Shown piece by piece: positions 17,492 through 25,938 of a DNA stretch of 64,000 bases. The DNA comes from DATGSL01 sp964645585 (lineage in GTDB: Bacteria > Verrucomicrobiota > Verrucomicrobiia > Opitutales > T3Sed10-336). Position 1 is the stretch's first letter, and each line of letters starts with the position of its first letter. The notes under the pieces were generated by a model that was not told the origin of the DNA, made no database searches, and was given only the letters and a program-made list of their open reading frames with translations. Both the position numbers and the translations under genes were made by a program. The stretch covers positions 1-64,000 of the forward strand of contig CAZYAN010000003.1 in the NCBI GenBank assembly GCA_964645585.1. The letters are read 5' to 3'.

Positions 17492-19405
17492 ATGAATATC
17501 TGTCTATTTGCGCGTAAATCGCGCGCCATACGTAAAGCGCGAGGAGCCAGAGTGATCGCGGCCCTCGCCCTATTCGCTTTTGCCGGTGCGCCGGCTCATG
17601 CGCTCTCCGTCAAGGATTTCGGCGCAACTGGCGACGGAAAAACCAATGACGCCAGTGCCTTCCAGGCGGCGATCGACGAGGCGGCTTCCAAGCAGACCGT
17701 CGTCGAGGTCCCGGCGGGCCGCTACTACATCGGCAGCAATCTCGTCCTCAACAAAAAGGTTGAGATCAAGGGGCAAGGTCACGAACAGTCGGTGATCACC
17801 GGCCGGGGAGGAAAAGCCCGGCTGTTTGTCGAAGCCAGCGGAACGCGTTTCGCCGACCTCGGCTTTGAGGATATGACCGCGCCGATCGCACTGGTCAGCC
17901 GTTCGGGCTACACCTTGAAAGACGTCAGCGTTGTCCGCTGCCGCTTCGAGGACATTTATACCCTCGAACAGGCCCACCAGGGCGTGATCGGGCTCAGCAC
18001 CTCGAACAAGGGCCAGCGTCAGCACCGGATCGACGACCTGGTGGTGCAGGACTCCATCTTCCGCAATATCGAGTCCGCGGCCATCAACGTCCGCGGCAAC
18101 ATCTCCCGGTGCCGGATCATCAACAACCAGTTCCTCGACATCGTCAATTCGAGCAAAGACGAAGGCCTGTCCGGCTGGCAGCTCGGCGGCTACGCCATTC
18201 GTCTCGGAGAAAGTTCCGACGACGCGAACATGGAAGAGGAGTTCGCCGATCAAGGCCGCCACCTCATCGAAGGAAACGTAATCCGAAACCTCCGGAAGAC
18301 GACCGTGAAGGGAAATCTGAAAGCGATGCTTCTTTACGGAAACTTCATCCAGGTCCGCAACAATCTCTTTGAAGACCTCGACGGCGGCCCTTCCGGCGAC
18401 GACGTTAACGCGATGTACTTCCGCGGCGCCTACAACGAAATCAGCGGCAACGTCATTCGTAATGTTCGCGGCTCCGACGACGACGGCGCCGTCTCCTTCA
18501 AGGGCGGGCTCGATCTCGGGAACCAGGGCAGTGTCGTCTTCCACAACTACATCGAAAACGTCGACGGCATGTCAGCGATCGAGGCGTCCAGCTCGGACAT
18601 CGAAGTTTATGAGAACGAGGTCGTGAACTCAACCCGCGGATTTTACCAGCGGCACGGCACCAATGCCATTGTTCGCGACAACATCTTCCGCAACGCCGAT
18701 ACCCAGCTCCGCACCGAAGCCGGGGAAGTCGCGATCCACGGAAACTGGTACATCGATTCGGTCATCTGGCTGAGCACCCATCGCGGGGAGTCCGTGAATC
18801 GCGACGGTGTCTATATCTATGACAACCTCTTCCAGCGCGTCAAAGCTGACGCTTCCCAGATGATCCGCTTCTCGAACAACCCGGAAGAAAACTTCGTCTC
18901 CATTCGGAATAACCGGTTCGAATACACGAATTCCGGCAAGGATGGTGCCGTTGTTGATTTCAGTTCCAATGGCTCGCTCGATGAAGTGGAAATCATTGAT
19001 AATCACGTTGAATATAAAGGCTCCGCTTCCTTCAGCTATGATACCGGGTCGGCGAAAAAGACTATTTCCGGGAACACCTCCAGCAGTAAGGGGTCGTTTT
19101 CCGACACTTCCGAATCAAATGAACAAGCGCCCGGCATTCCTCCTTCGATTCCGACCACTCCCGATACACTGGAGCGGCCGGATGATTTCAGGTTGAGCGC
19201 CGCCGCTGCCAATCCATCGATGGAATTGAGCTGGACCGGCCTCGAAGGGCATCTCTACCAGATCCAGTTTTCCAATGATCTCAAAACTTGGAACAACCAC
19301 GGCGACCCGATCGCCGGAAATGGAAACGAAATCCGCGTGGAAAACCTTCCCGCCAGCAACGACAAATCGGCCTTCTACCGTCTCATGATCACCGGTCAGC
19401 CGTAA
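17492..19405 (+). CDS. Secreted right-handed beta-helix protein (pectate lyase superfamily)
   Basis: About 637 residues from the ATG at 17492. The signal peptide (VIAALALFAFAGAPAHA) is followed at once by VKDFGATGDGKTNDASAF, the start of the PF12708 pectate-lyase superfamily fold. Many N-x-(I/F) coil repeats run to about residue 540, including RGSDDDGAVSFKGG and RGFYQRHG. A linker and the C-terminal Y-Q-I-Q-F-S-N-D-L-K-T-W ... F-Y-R-L module finish the protein. It could be a lyase, epimerase or hydrolase on extracellular uronic-acid polymers; the substrate is unknown. It is the first of four related proteins in the window. Confidence 0.8.
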   Translation: MNICLFARKSRAIRKARGARVIAALALFAFAGAPAHALSVKDFGATGDGKTNDASAFQAAIDEAASKQTVVEVPAGRYYIGSNLVLNKKVEIKGQGHEQSVITGRGGKARLFVEASGTRFADLGFEDMTAPIALVSRSGYTLKDVSVVRCRFEDIYTLEQAHQGVIGLSTSNKGQRQHRIDDLVVQDSIFRNIESAAINVRGNISRCRIINNQFLDIVNSSKDEGLSGWQLGGYAIRLGESSDDANMEEEFADQGRHLIEGNVIRNLRKTTVKGNLKAMLLYGNFIQVRNNLFEDLDGGPSGDDVNAMYFRGAYNEISGNVIRNVRGSDDDGAVSFKGGLDLGNQGSVVFHNYIENVDGMSAIEASSSDIEVYENEVVNSTRGFYQRHGTNAIVRDNIFRNADTQLRTEAGEVAIHGNWYIDSVIWLSTHRGESVNRDGVYIYDNLFQRVKADASQMIRFSNNPEENFVSIRNNRFEYTNSGKDGAVVDFSSNGSLDEVEIIDNHVEYKGSASFSYDTGSAKKTISGNTSSSKGSFSDTSESNEQAPGIPPSIPTTPDTLERPDDFRLSAAAANPSMELSWTGLEGHLYQIQFSNDLKTWNNHGDPIAGNGNEIRVENLPASNDKSAFYRLMITGQP

Positions 19406-19581
19406 GCGCCAGCCGCGGCGATTCGATCGGGTGATCCGACATCGGCCATCACCTTTTTTCATTCTTAACCGGCAACAGACTGCCCCAGCCGCCGACTCAG
19501 TCCCTGGCCGGCCGATCGACACGATCCGCCGGCCGGGCTCCCCTATTTGTCACCATTTCTTCACTACAAAATCGAGCCATA

Positions 19582-22500
19582 ATGATTATGCTATTTCGAT
19601 CCGCACAACAGTCGTTCGTCCGCAAAGGCCGGGCGCTCGCTGCCGCCGGGGGACTCGCCCTCACGGGGCTGACGGCCGCCTGGTCCAGCGCGCACGCGGC
19701 GGAACTCGACCGGACAGGCACCCTCTGGGCGCCCGTCCTTGAATGGAGTTTCGACAATCCTTCCTGGTCGGGAAATCCGTTTGACCTCGAAGCCACCGCC
19801 ACTTTCGTCCACACCGAAAGCGGCGAAACCATCAAAACCGGGTTCTTCTACGACGGAGGCAACACCTGGAAATTCCGCTTTACCGGAACCCGCGTCGGCA
19901 CCTGGACGGTCGTAACAAGCAGCAGCGATCCCGACCTCGACGGCAAACAAGGGACCGTCCAGATTAATCCCAACCCGGATCCCAATGCCAAGGGTTTCAT
20001 CGTGGCGTATGGCGACAAGTTTGCAAAGCAAGTCGGCAACGACGGCCGCCTCGAGGGATTCGTACCGAATGTCTACATGAACTTGCGGAAATACGGCAAC
20101 CCGGAGAAATGCGGATGGGTCAGCGTGACGCCAACGTACAGCGATCCAGCGGTTTTTTCCGATTACCTCGATGAAATCGAGGAGCACGGCTCAAACGCCG
20201 CATTCGTTCTGGTCGCGAATCAGTGGTTCCAGGCCGGCGCCGTGTCGTCGAGCGATCACGGCAGCGAGAATCCGGATCCGAAGACGTTCCGGGCACTCGA
20301 GCAAGGAATTCAGATGGCGCACGGCCGCGGCATGCATGTCCACATCTGGGCGTGGGGGGACGAGTCTCGCAACTGGACTCCAACCCGCGTCGGCGGCGTC
20401 AACGGAACACCCGACCGCCGCGTCCAGCGCTATATTGCCGCCCGGCTCGGACCGCTTCCCGGCTGGACGATGGGATACGGTTTTGACCTGAGCGAATGGG
20501 CCGAGCCCAAGGAAGTCGCCTCCTGGGAAGACTACATCAACGGTCACAGCGGCTGGGAGCACCTGCTGATGGCGCGCGAAGACGGCAAATTCCCGGACGT
20601 AAAAAGTCTCCCCGCCGGCGGTTACGACGACAAGCCGTCGAAGAACTTCTACGACGCCGCGATCAACCTTCTCGGCAGGGTTAAAAACCGCCCGGCTCAG
20701 TTTGAGCGCCGTTTCAGCTACCTGCGCGATGGCGTCTGGACCATGGACAACACCCGCCGCGCCTTCTGGCAATTCACCCTCGCCGGCGGCACCGGATCGG
20801 TCTGGGGGCTTTATCCGCCGGACTGTTCCGCCTATGTCAAAGGCACCTATCCCGAACCGCACCAGATGCGGACTCACCGGGAATTCTGGCGCCACCGTTT
20901 TCTGGTCGACATGAAACGCGCCAACAGCCTCAGCGATAATAGCGATGCGATGGTCCTCCGCGATGGCGACCACGCTGTCTTCTACCGCGAAAACACCACG
21001 TCGATCCACATCGACCTGTCCGGCATGAGCGGCCCCCAGCCGGTCATCGCGGTTGATACGCTGGGCCACTACGAGGAGATCCCGGTCGGCACGCTCGATG
21101 CACGGGAACATACTTGGACGGCGCCGTATAAATCCGACTGGGCGCTGGCCGTGGGAACGTTCTCTATAGAGATCCCTGATCCAACCGAACCGGCGGAACC
21201 GGCCAGCCTCACCGCGGTTTCGTTCCCGGAGGAACGGATCGATCTCTCGTGGCAAGCGCCCAATAACGGCGGCTCGCCGATTACGGGCTACCGAATCCAG
21301 CGTAAAGAGGCGGATGCCGGTTCCTTCACCGACCTCGTCGCCAACACGGGAAGCACCAGCACGACCTACACTGACTCCAGTGTCGCCTTGGGCGTAACCT
21401 ACGCGTATCGGGTTTCCGCGATCAACGAAATCGGCGAAAGCGGCTTCTCCAACGAATCGCAGGCGACGGCCGGCGAGATTGACGATTCGATCCCCGATCT
21501 CAAGGAATTCGGCGCGGTCGGTGACGGCTCAACCGATGATTCAGCCGCGTTGCGCGAAGCGATCGCCTGGGCCGGCGCGGAAGGTCTGCCGGTCATGATT
21601 CCGGCCGGACGTTTCTTGATCGCCGAGGATATCGCGATCGGCAGCTCCGTGCAATTCATCGGGGTCGGCAACGACAAGTCGATCATCACCTCGAACAATG
21701 GTTCGGCCAGGCTTTATGTTCGCGAGAGCGGCACAGCCTTCACCGGCATCGGGTTTGAGGATATGATTGAACCGATCGTGCTGGAAAGCCGCAGCGGGTA
21801 TGTGCTGAGCAACGTCACATTTGACGGATGCCGCTTCGAAAACCTCCAGTCCCTGAACCGCAATCGCGGGGTCATCGGGCTGGTGTCCGGAGGCTCGCCA
21901 GACCGGCCGCATCGTATTGAGAATCTCGTTATTCAGAACAGCGTTTTCCGGAATATCGATGCAAGCGCCATCAATGTTCGCGGCAACATTGGGGCGGCGC
22001 AAATCGTGAACAACCAGTTCATTGATCTCGTCAACGATCCCGACAACGCAACGGACGCTGATACGTTCGCCATCCGCCTAGGAGATCCGGGCGACGGTTA
22101 TATGGACGGCCAAGGCGGGCATTTGATTGAGAAGAACCTCATCCGCAATCTCCAAAAGAGCACCGCGGACGGCAATCTGATCGCGATCCTCCTCTACGGC
22201 GATAACTCGATCATCCGCGACAATGTCATCGAGCAGATCGACGGAACCGATGCCGGCGAGGATGTCAGTGCCATCTTCATCCGCGGCGCGAACAACGAGA
22301 TCGCGAACAACACGATCCGCAATGTTCGGGGCACGGCGAGGTTCGGCGCGATTCATCTCGAAGGAGGTATGGCGACCGCGAGCACGGGCCACCGTATCGC
22401 CGGTAACACCATCGAGGATGTTTACGGCAAGGCGGCTATCGAAGCCCGCACGTCCGATCTTGAGGTAACCGGCAACGAGATCTCCAACGCGGAGGCAGGC

Positions 22501-23223
22501 GGACTGGTCCATCGCTCCGGCAACGGAATCTCCATCAGCGGCAACACCTTCACCCGTGCCGATGTCACTCTCGAAGGCGAAGGCGGGAGTGCGGCGGTTT
22601 CCGAAAATGACTTCCTTGAATCGCGAATCACCCTGTCGCAATCCGCGACAAACCCAGCCGACCGCGAGGAAGTTTCCATCACTGGAAACCTCTTTCGCCG
22701 AACCTTGGCTGACACGGCGGTTCCAATGATTCAGCTCACTGGAGACGTCGCCGAACGCGCAGTCACCATCCGCAACAACCGCTTCGAAAACTTCGTCGAA
22801 CTCACCGGCAGCGAGACCCTCGTCGACCTTGCCAACGGCGGCGCCGTCGCCCGAGTCGAGATTGTCGACAACAAGGTCCAGCAAGCCGGCGAGGAACGGG
22901 AGGTCTTCGCGGTCGATTCTCCGGAAGAAGTCATCTCCGGCAACGAGATCACCTTCGGCAGCGAACCGGCCCCGAATCCGCCATCCGAGACGGGAATCGG
23001 TCTGACCCTGACGATGGGAAGCGACGGAGACACACCGTCCCTCGCGTGGAACAGCGAAACCGGCGTCACCTACCGCGTCGAAACCTCACCCGATCTCAAA
23101 TCGTGGGATATACACGGCGATCCGATCACCGGTACCGGCGATCCGATTGTCGTCGACGATCTTCCGGGATCCGGCGAGAAATCGATGTTCTACCGCGTGA
23201 TCATTGAAGACGTCGAAGGCTGA
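19582..23223 (+). CDS. Secreted DUF5060 / glycosidase-like / FnIII / beta-helix fusion
   Basis: 1213 residues with a signal peptide ending near AWSSAHA. Domain order: DUF5060-like beta-sandwich (about 45-130, ending in RVGTWTVV), a putative TIM-barrel glycosidase-like region (about 140-470, with H-V-H-I-W-A-W-G-D-E-S and GFDLSEWAEPKE), a small beta domain, FnIII (about 536-630), a PF12708 beta-helix (about 638-1130) and the C-terminal Y-R-V-E-T-S-P-D-L-K-S-W ... F-Y-R-V module. The beta-helix aligns with the preceding gene, but its D-D-D motif is replaced (RGTARFGAIHLEGG). A hairpin-capable GC-rich dyad lies in the 176-base gap upstream. Two activities on one polysaccharide are plausible but unproven. 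Confidence 0.78.
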   Translation: MIMLFRSAQQSFVRKGRALAAAGGLALTGLTAAWSSAHAAELDRTGTLWAPVLEWSFDNPSWSGNPFDLEATATFVHTESGETIKTGFFYDGGNTWKFRFTGTRVGTWTVVTSSSDPDLDGKQGTVQINPNPDPNAKGFIVAYGDKFAKQVGNDGRLEGFVPNVYMNLRKYGNPEKCGWVSVTPTYSDPAVFSDYLDEIEEHGSNAAFVLVANQWFQAGAVSSSDHGSENPDPKTFRALEQGIQMAHGRGMHVHIWAWGDESRNWTPTRVGGVNGTPDRRVQRYIAARLGPLPGWTMGYGFDLSEWAEPKEVASWEDYINGHSGWEHLLMAREDGKFPDVKSLPAGGYDDKPSKNFYDAAINLLGRVKNRPAQFERRFSYLRDGVWTMDNTRRAFWQFTLAGGTGSVWGLYPPDCSAYVKGTYPEPHQMRTHREFWRHRFLVDMKRANSLSDNSDAMVLRDGDHAVFYRENTTSIHIDLSGMSGPQPVIAVDTLGHYEEIPVGTLDAREHTWTAPYKSDWALAVGTFSIEIPDPTEPAEPASLTAVSFPEERIDLSWQAPNNGGSPITGYRIQRKEADAGSFTDLVANTGSTSTTYTDSSVALGVTYAYRVSAINEIGESGFSNESQATAGEIDDSIPDLKEFGAVGDGSTDDSAALREAIAWAGAEGLPVMIPAGRFLIAEDIAIGSSVQFIGVGNDKSIITSNNGSARLYVRESGTAFTGIGFEDMIEPIVLESRSGYVLSNVTFDGCRFENLQSLNRNRGVIGLVSGGSPDRPHRIENLVIQNSVFRNIDASAINVRGNIGAAQIVNNQFIDLVNDPDNATDADTFAIRLGDPGDGYMDGQGGHLIEKNLIRNLQKSTADGNLIAILLYGDNSIIRDNVIEQIDGTDAGEDVSAIFIRGANNEIANNTIRNVRGTARFGAIHLEGGMATASTGHRIAGNTIEDVYGKAAIEARTSDLEVTGNEISNAEAGGLVHRSGNGISISGNTFTRADVTLEGEGGSAAVSENDFLESRITLSQSATNPADREEVSITGNLFRRTLADTAVPMIQLTGDVAERAVTIRNNRFENFVELTGSETLVDLANGGAVARVEIVDNKVQQAGEEREVFAVDSPEEVISGNEITFGSEPAPNPPSETGIGLTLTMGSDGDTPSLAWNSETGVTYRVETSPDLKSWDIHGDPITGTGDPIVVDDLPGSGEKSMFYRVIIEDVEG

Positions 23224-23258
23224 TCCGGACAATCCTCCTTCTCTCCTCCTCCATCCAG

Positions 23259-23287
23259 GGGCGGCCTCATCCGAGGCCGCCCTTTTT
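23259..23287 (+). terminator. Rho-independent terminator of the plus-strand beta-helix genes
   Basis: A perfect 10-bp stem (GGGCGGCCTC / GAGGCCGCCC) with an ATCC loop is followed by TTTTT. It lies 36 bases after the stop of the 1213-residue fusion gene. Confidence 0.9.
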
Positions 23288-23331
23288 GCTGCCGAACCGC
23301 ACAGGGCAAATCCGCCTGCCTACCTGTCAAA

Positions 23332-23360
23332 GAAAAAAGGGCGACCCGTTACGGTCGCCC
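23332..23360 (-). terminator. Rho-independent terminator of the EPS cluster
   Basis: The stem GGGCGACC / GGTCGCCC (23339-23346 with 23353-23360) is followed on the minus strand by a run of six T's. It lies about 30 bases after the last gene of the minus-strand cluster and faces the plus-strand terminator. Confidence 0.85.
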
Positions 23361-23390
23361 CTCTTCTTGCTCGCTGTTATCAGGATTGGT

Positions 23391-24344
23391 CTACCGTGTT
23401 CCAATGGGCTTCGAACCCTCGGTGCGCGGATCCGCCCGCCACAGTTTACGCGCCCTCTCAGCGAAAAAACTTACCGGTGAATATGCGTAACCAAACTTTC
23501 GATAGACCACATAATACGCATACAGCCTTATCGGCATCGGAACTCGCCGCACTTTCTTGGCATAGTTCTTCTCGCACATCAGCCGAATCCCCTCGCGCCG
23601 AAAGTAATCCTTTCGCTCCGGCATCAATTCACACATCACATCGATAATTTCCAGCGAATCGTCACACCAGTTGCAGATGCTGTGCGTTGAACCGAGTTTG
23701 GATCCATGGATGCGATACGAGGACTTTGGCTCCTCAATCTCAACCCGGCCGCGCAGGTGCGCGACTCGAATATTGGCAATCACGTCCTGAAACGCATAAC
23801 ATCGTGAATGAAATCCGCCAACCCGGCGTAATGTCTCCGTGTGATAGAGCGTGTTGCAAAAATAGGTCACCGCCTCCCCTCGAATCACGGCATCGAAATA
23901 TTCGAATAACGTGGAGCGCCCGTGCGGATTCCGCCGGATTTTTATCAAATACCCATCGGTATCGATCTTTCGCACTCCCGTATGAACCAGCCCGGCCTCC
24001 CGCCCGTCCAGCGCGGAAATACATGTCTCGATAAAATCCTCATCCAGAACGTCGTCATCATGAAGCAGAATAAAGTACGTTCCCCGGGCTTCCCGAATGC
24101 AGTATTGAGCATTCTTCTCTGGCGGCAGCGGATCCTCCTGCCGAATATAGCGAAGTCTCGAGTCGTTCAGCGACTCGACATAATCGCGCGTTCCGTCTGA
24201 AGAACAATTATCCGACACAACAATCTCCAGCCGGGGATAGCTCTGGGCAAGCGCGCTCGCCAGACTCTCACGCAAGTACGTCGCGGCACGGTTGTAGGTC
24301 GGAATCCCGATTGTAACCTCTGGAAGGTTATTCGTTTTGGTCAT
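23391..24344 (-). CDS. Family 2 glycosyltransferase
   Basis: 317 residues with a GT-A fold. VTIGIPTYNRA is at the N terminus, VVSDNCSSDGTRDYV follows, and the metal-binding D-x-D is in LLHDDDVLDEDF near residue 95. The C-terminal third is basic and may contact the membrane. It is the last gene of the EPS cluster, 7 bases after the acetyltransferase gene. It is predicted to add one sugar to the repeat unit on the cytoplasmic face; donor and acceptor are unknown. Confidence 0.88.
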   Translation of the reverse strand: MTKTNNLPEVTIGIPTYNRAATYLRESLASALAQSYPRLEIVVSDNCSSDGTRDYVESLNDSRLRYIRQEDPLPPEKNAQYCIREARGTYFILLHDDDVLDEDFIETCISALDGREAGLVHTGVRKIDTDGYLIKIRRNPHGRSTLFEYFDAVIRGEAVTYFCNTLYHTETLRRVGGFHSRCYAFQDVIANIRVAHLRGRVEIEEPKSSYRIHGSKLGSTHSICNWCDDSLEIIDVMCELMPERKDYFRREGIRLMCEKNYAKKVRRVPMPIRLYAYYVVYRKFGYAYSPVSFFAERARKLWRADPRTEGSKPIGTR

Positions 24345-24351
24345 AATAATT

Positions 24352-25053
24352 CTATTGGCCGGATTGAATTACGTGCTTTTCACCACAGCCATTGCCACCC
24401 GACCCGGACCTTTCTTTCTTTGCCGTCTCCGGCGGAACCGAAACCCAGCCGCCAGCACTCTCATCCCAGCGCCTGATTACCCGTGCTGGCGATCCGACAG
24501 CAATCGAACGGTCGGGCACATCGCGGGTGACAACGCTGTTGGCCCCGACAATCGCCATTTCCCCCACCGACACACCGGGCATGATCACGACGTTTTGCCC
24601 GATCCAGCTCCCTCGCTTAATAACAATGGGAGCAACTCGGACCATTCCTTGGTATTTGTAGGGCAAATCAATTCTCTCGTAGCCGTGGAGCGCATCGGAC
24701 ATGAAAACATTCGACGCAAGCATTACATCATCTTCGATCGTGATTTGCTCGTGCGCTGCAATATGCAACCCCGCGGTGGCAGATACGCGATTGCCAATGA
24801 CGATTCGTGAATCAAACCGTTGCTCAATGTGCCGGCCGTCGTCGCGCTTCATCAGCGAGCCCGTGCCCGTGATCGACTTAAGCGTGCAGTTCGGACCGAG
24901 GTGAACTCCGTCACCGATAAAAATTCTCTTCGGGTTTCGGATCGAGCGGGGATAGTTGATGCTGAGATTGCGCGGTTTGTTGCCAAAGCGGATCGGCAGG
25001 ATCCAGCTTTTGATGCGGCGACCGACATACTTTACGGTGCGTAATATGCTCAT
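24352..25053 (-). CDS. Left-handed beta-helix acyltransferase (WcaF/LacA type)
   Basis: 233 residues. Hexapeptide repeats begin at IFIGDGVHLGPN and continue through IVIGNRVSATAGLHIAAH and IVIKRGSWIGQNVVIMPGVSVGEMAIVGANSVV, ending in the family's typical P-x-x-S-I-A-V-G-S-P-A-R-V-I. The probable acetyl-CoA binding histidine lies in L-H-I-A-A-H. It is predicted to O-acetylate a sugar or lipid-linked intermediate of the EPS. It sits between a hypothetical gene and GT2 with very short gaps. Confidence 0.85.
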   Translation of the reverse strand: MSILRTVKYVGRRIKSWILPIRFGNKPRNLSINYPRSIRNPKRIFIGDGVHLGPNCTLKSITGTGSLMKRDDGRHIEQRFDSRIVIGNRVSATAGLHIAAHEQITIEDDVMLASNVFMSDALHGYERIDLPYKYQGMVRVAPIVIKRGSWIGQNVVIMPGVSVGEMAIVGANSVVTRDVPDRSIAVGSPARVIRRWDESAGGWVSVPPETAKKERSGSGGNGCGEKHVIQSGQ

Positions 25054-25086
25054 AAGGGTATACTGGCAGGTGATCGGATGATAACA

Positions 25087-25938
25087 TTATAGCAGGCCGA
25101 GGCTCCGGGCCTTTCCCGTCCCGTCCTCGGTGAAAAATCGAATAAAGATCCGCTGCGCGACTTCCGGCTCAATAACTCCGTTTCTAACGAGAGGCCATCG
25201 CTCAAGGTCACGCAGATCGACGACGCGGGGAAAGTGGGCCTTGAACTTCACCCGCAAATAATCATGACCAAGCGCCGACAATGCCGCAGTGCGGTGAAAG
25301 CCGGCGCGGATGAGAAACCGGTAGTCTCCATCCATCCTCAAAAAGTATCCTCGAATTTCCCCGTCTGAATCGCGTGTGGGACGATATCCGCGGCTGCGGA
25401 TTGACCTGTAGGTTTCCAAGAGACGGCCAAATTCGTAGCGCCCTTTCTTATCGGATACAGGACCGAATCCTTGAAGTCCGTCGGCGACCGACAAGCCGCC
25501 TTCCCCGCGCATCGGAACAAGCTTCGGATCCCAAGGCAGGCACGGGTACTGTTTGCCAATCGGCCATCGACCCAAGGTAGTTGATTCAAACTTACGCCGT
25601 TCCACCCCTTCAAAAAAAAGGTCAAGAATCGTTGCGGGATGGAACGTTTTGTAATACCGGCAGAGGGTTGAATCCTCGAACGTGATCGCCGGATTCTCCA
25701 TGTGCTCCCGGATCGTAACCACAAACGGGTGCCAGCCTTCAAGTCCGTACGAAAACTGGTACGTATATTTGCACTTGTTCGCCGGAACCTCGAATATCAC
25801 GTCGGTCTGGCTGAATATTGCTTCCGTCGGATCCTCGAAGCGCGTCATGGGACGAGGGCGCCCGAGTGTTTTAATCAAACCGCCCATCGCCAGCTGACCA
25901 GCAACGCTCTTGATCTGCTTCTTTAAGGTTTTGGTCAT
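25087..25938 (-). CDS. Hypothetical protein with a ParB-like C-terminal segment
   Basis: 283 residues with no confident family. The C-terminal third has D-Y-R-F-L-I-R-A-G-F-H-R-T-A-A-L-S-A-L-G followed by L-R-V-K-F, which resembles the 'G-x-H-R-x-A-A-L-x-x-L-G' element of ParB/sulfiredoxin-fold domains; this likeness is by eye. There is no signal peptide. Its ATG overlaps the stop of the upstream beta-helix gene as ATGA, so it is translated together with that gene and probably serves the same pathway. It may act in sugar-phosphate or substrate recognition rather than DNA partition; unproven. Confidence 0.6.
   Translation of the reverse strand: MTKTLKKQIKSVAGQLAMGGLIKTLGRPRPMTRFEDPTEAIFSQTDVIFEVPANKCKYTYQFSYGLEGWHPFVVTIREHMENPAITFEDSTLCRYYKTFHPATILDLFFEGVERRKFESTTLGRWPIGKQYPCLPWDPKLVPMRGEGGLSVADGLQGFGPVSDKKGRYEFGRLLETYRSIRSRGYRPTRDSDGEIRGYFLRMDGDYRFLIRAGFHRTAALSALGHDYLRVKFKAHFPRVVDLRDLERWPLVRNGVIEPEVAQRIFIRFFTEDGTGKARSLGLL

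Noticed and set aside
17570..18544. Minus-strand 324-codon frame opposite the first beta-helix gene
   Set aside because: Repeats of Asp/Val come from the antisense of N-x-(I/V) coils; no start signal.
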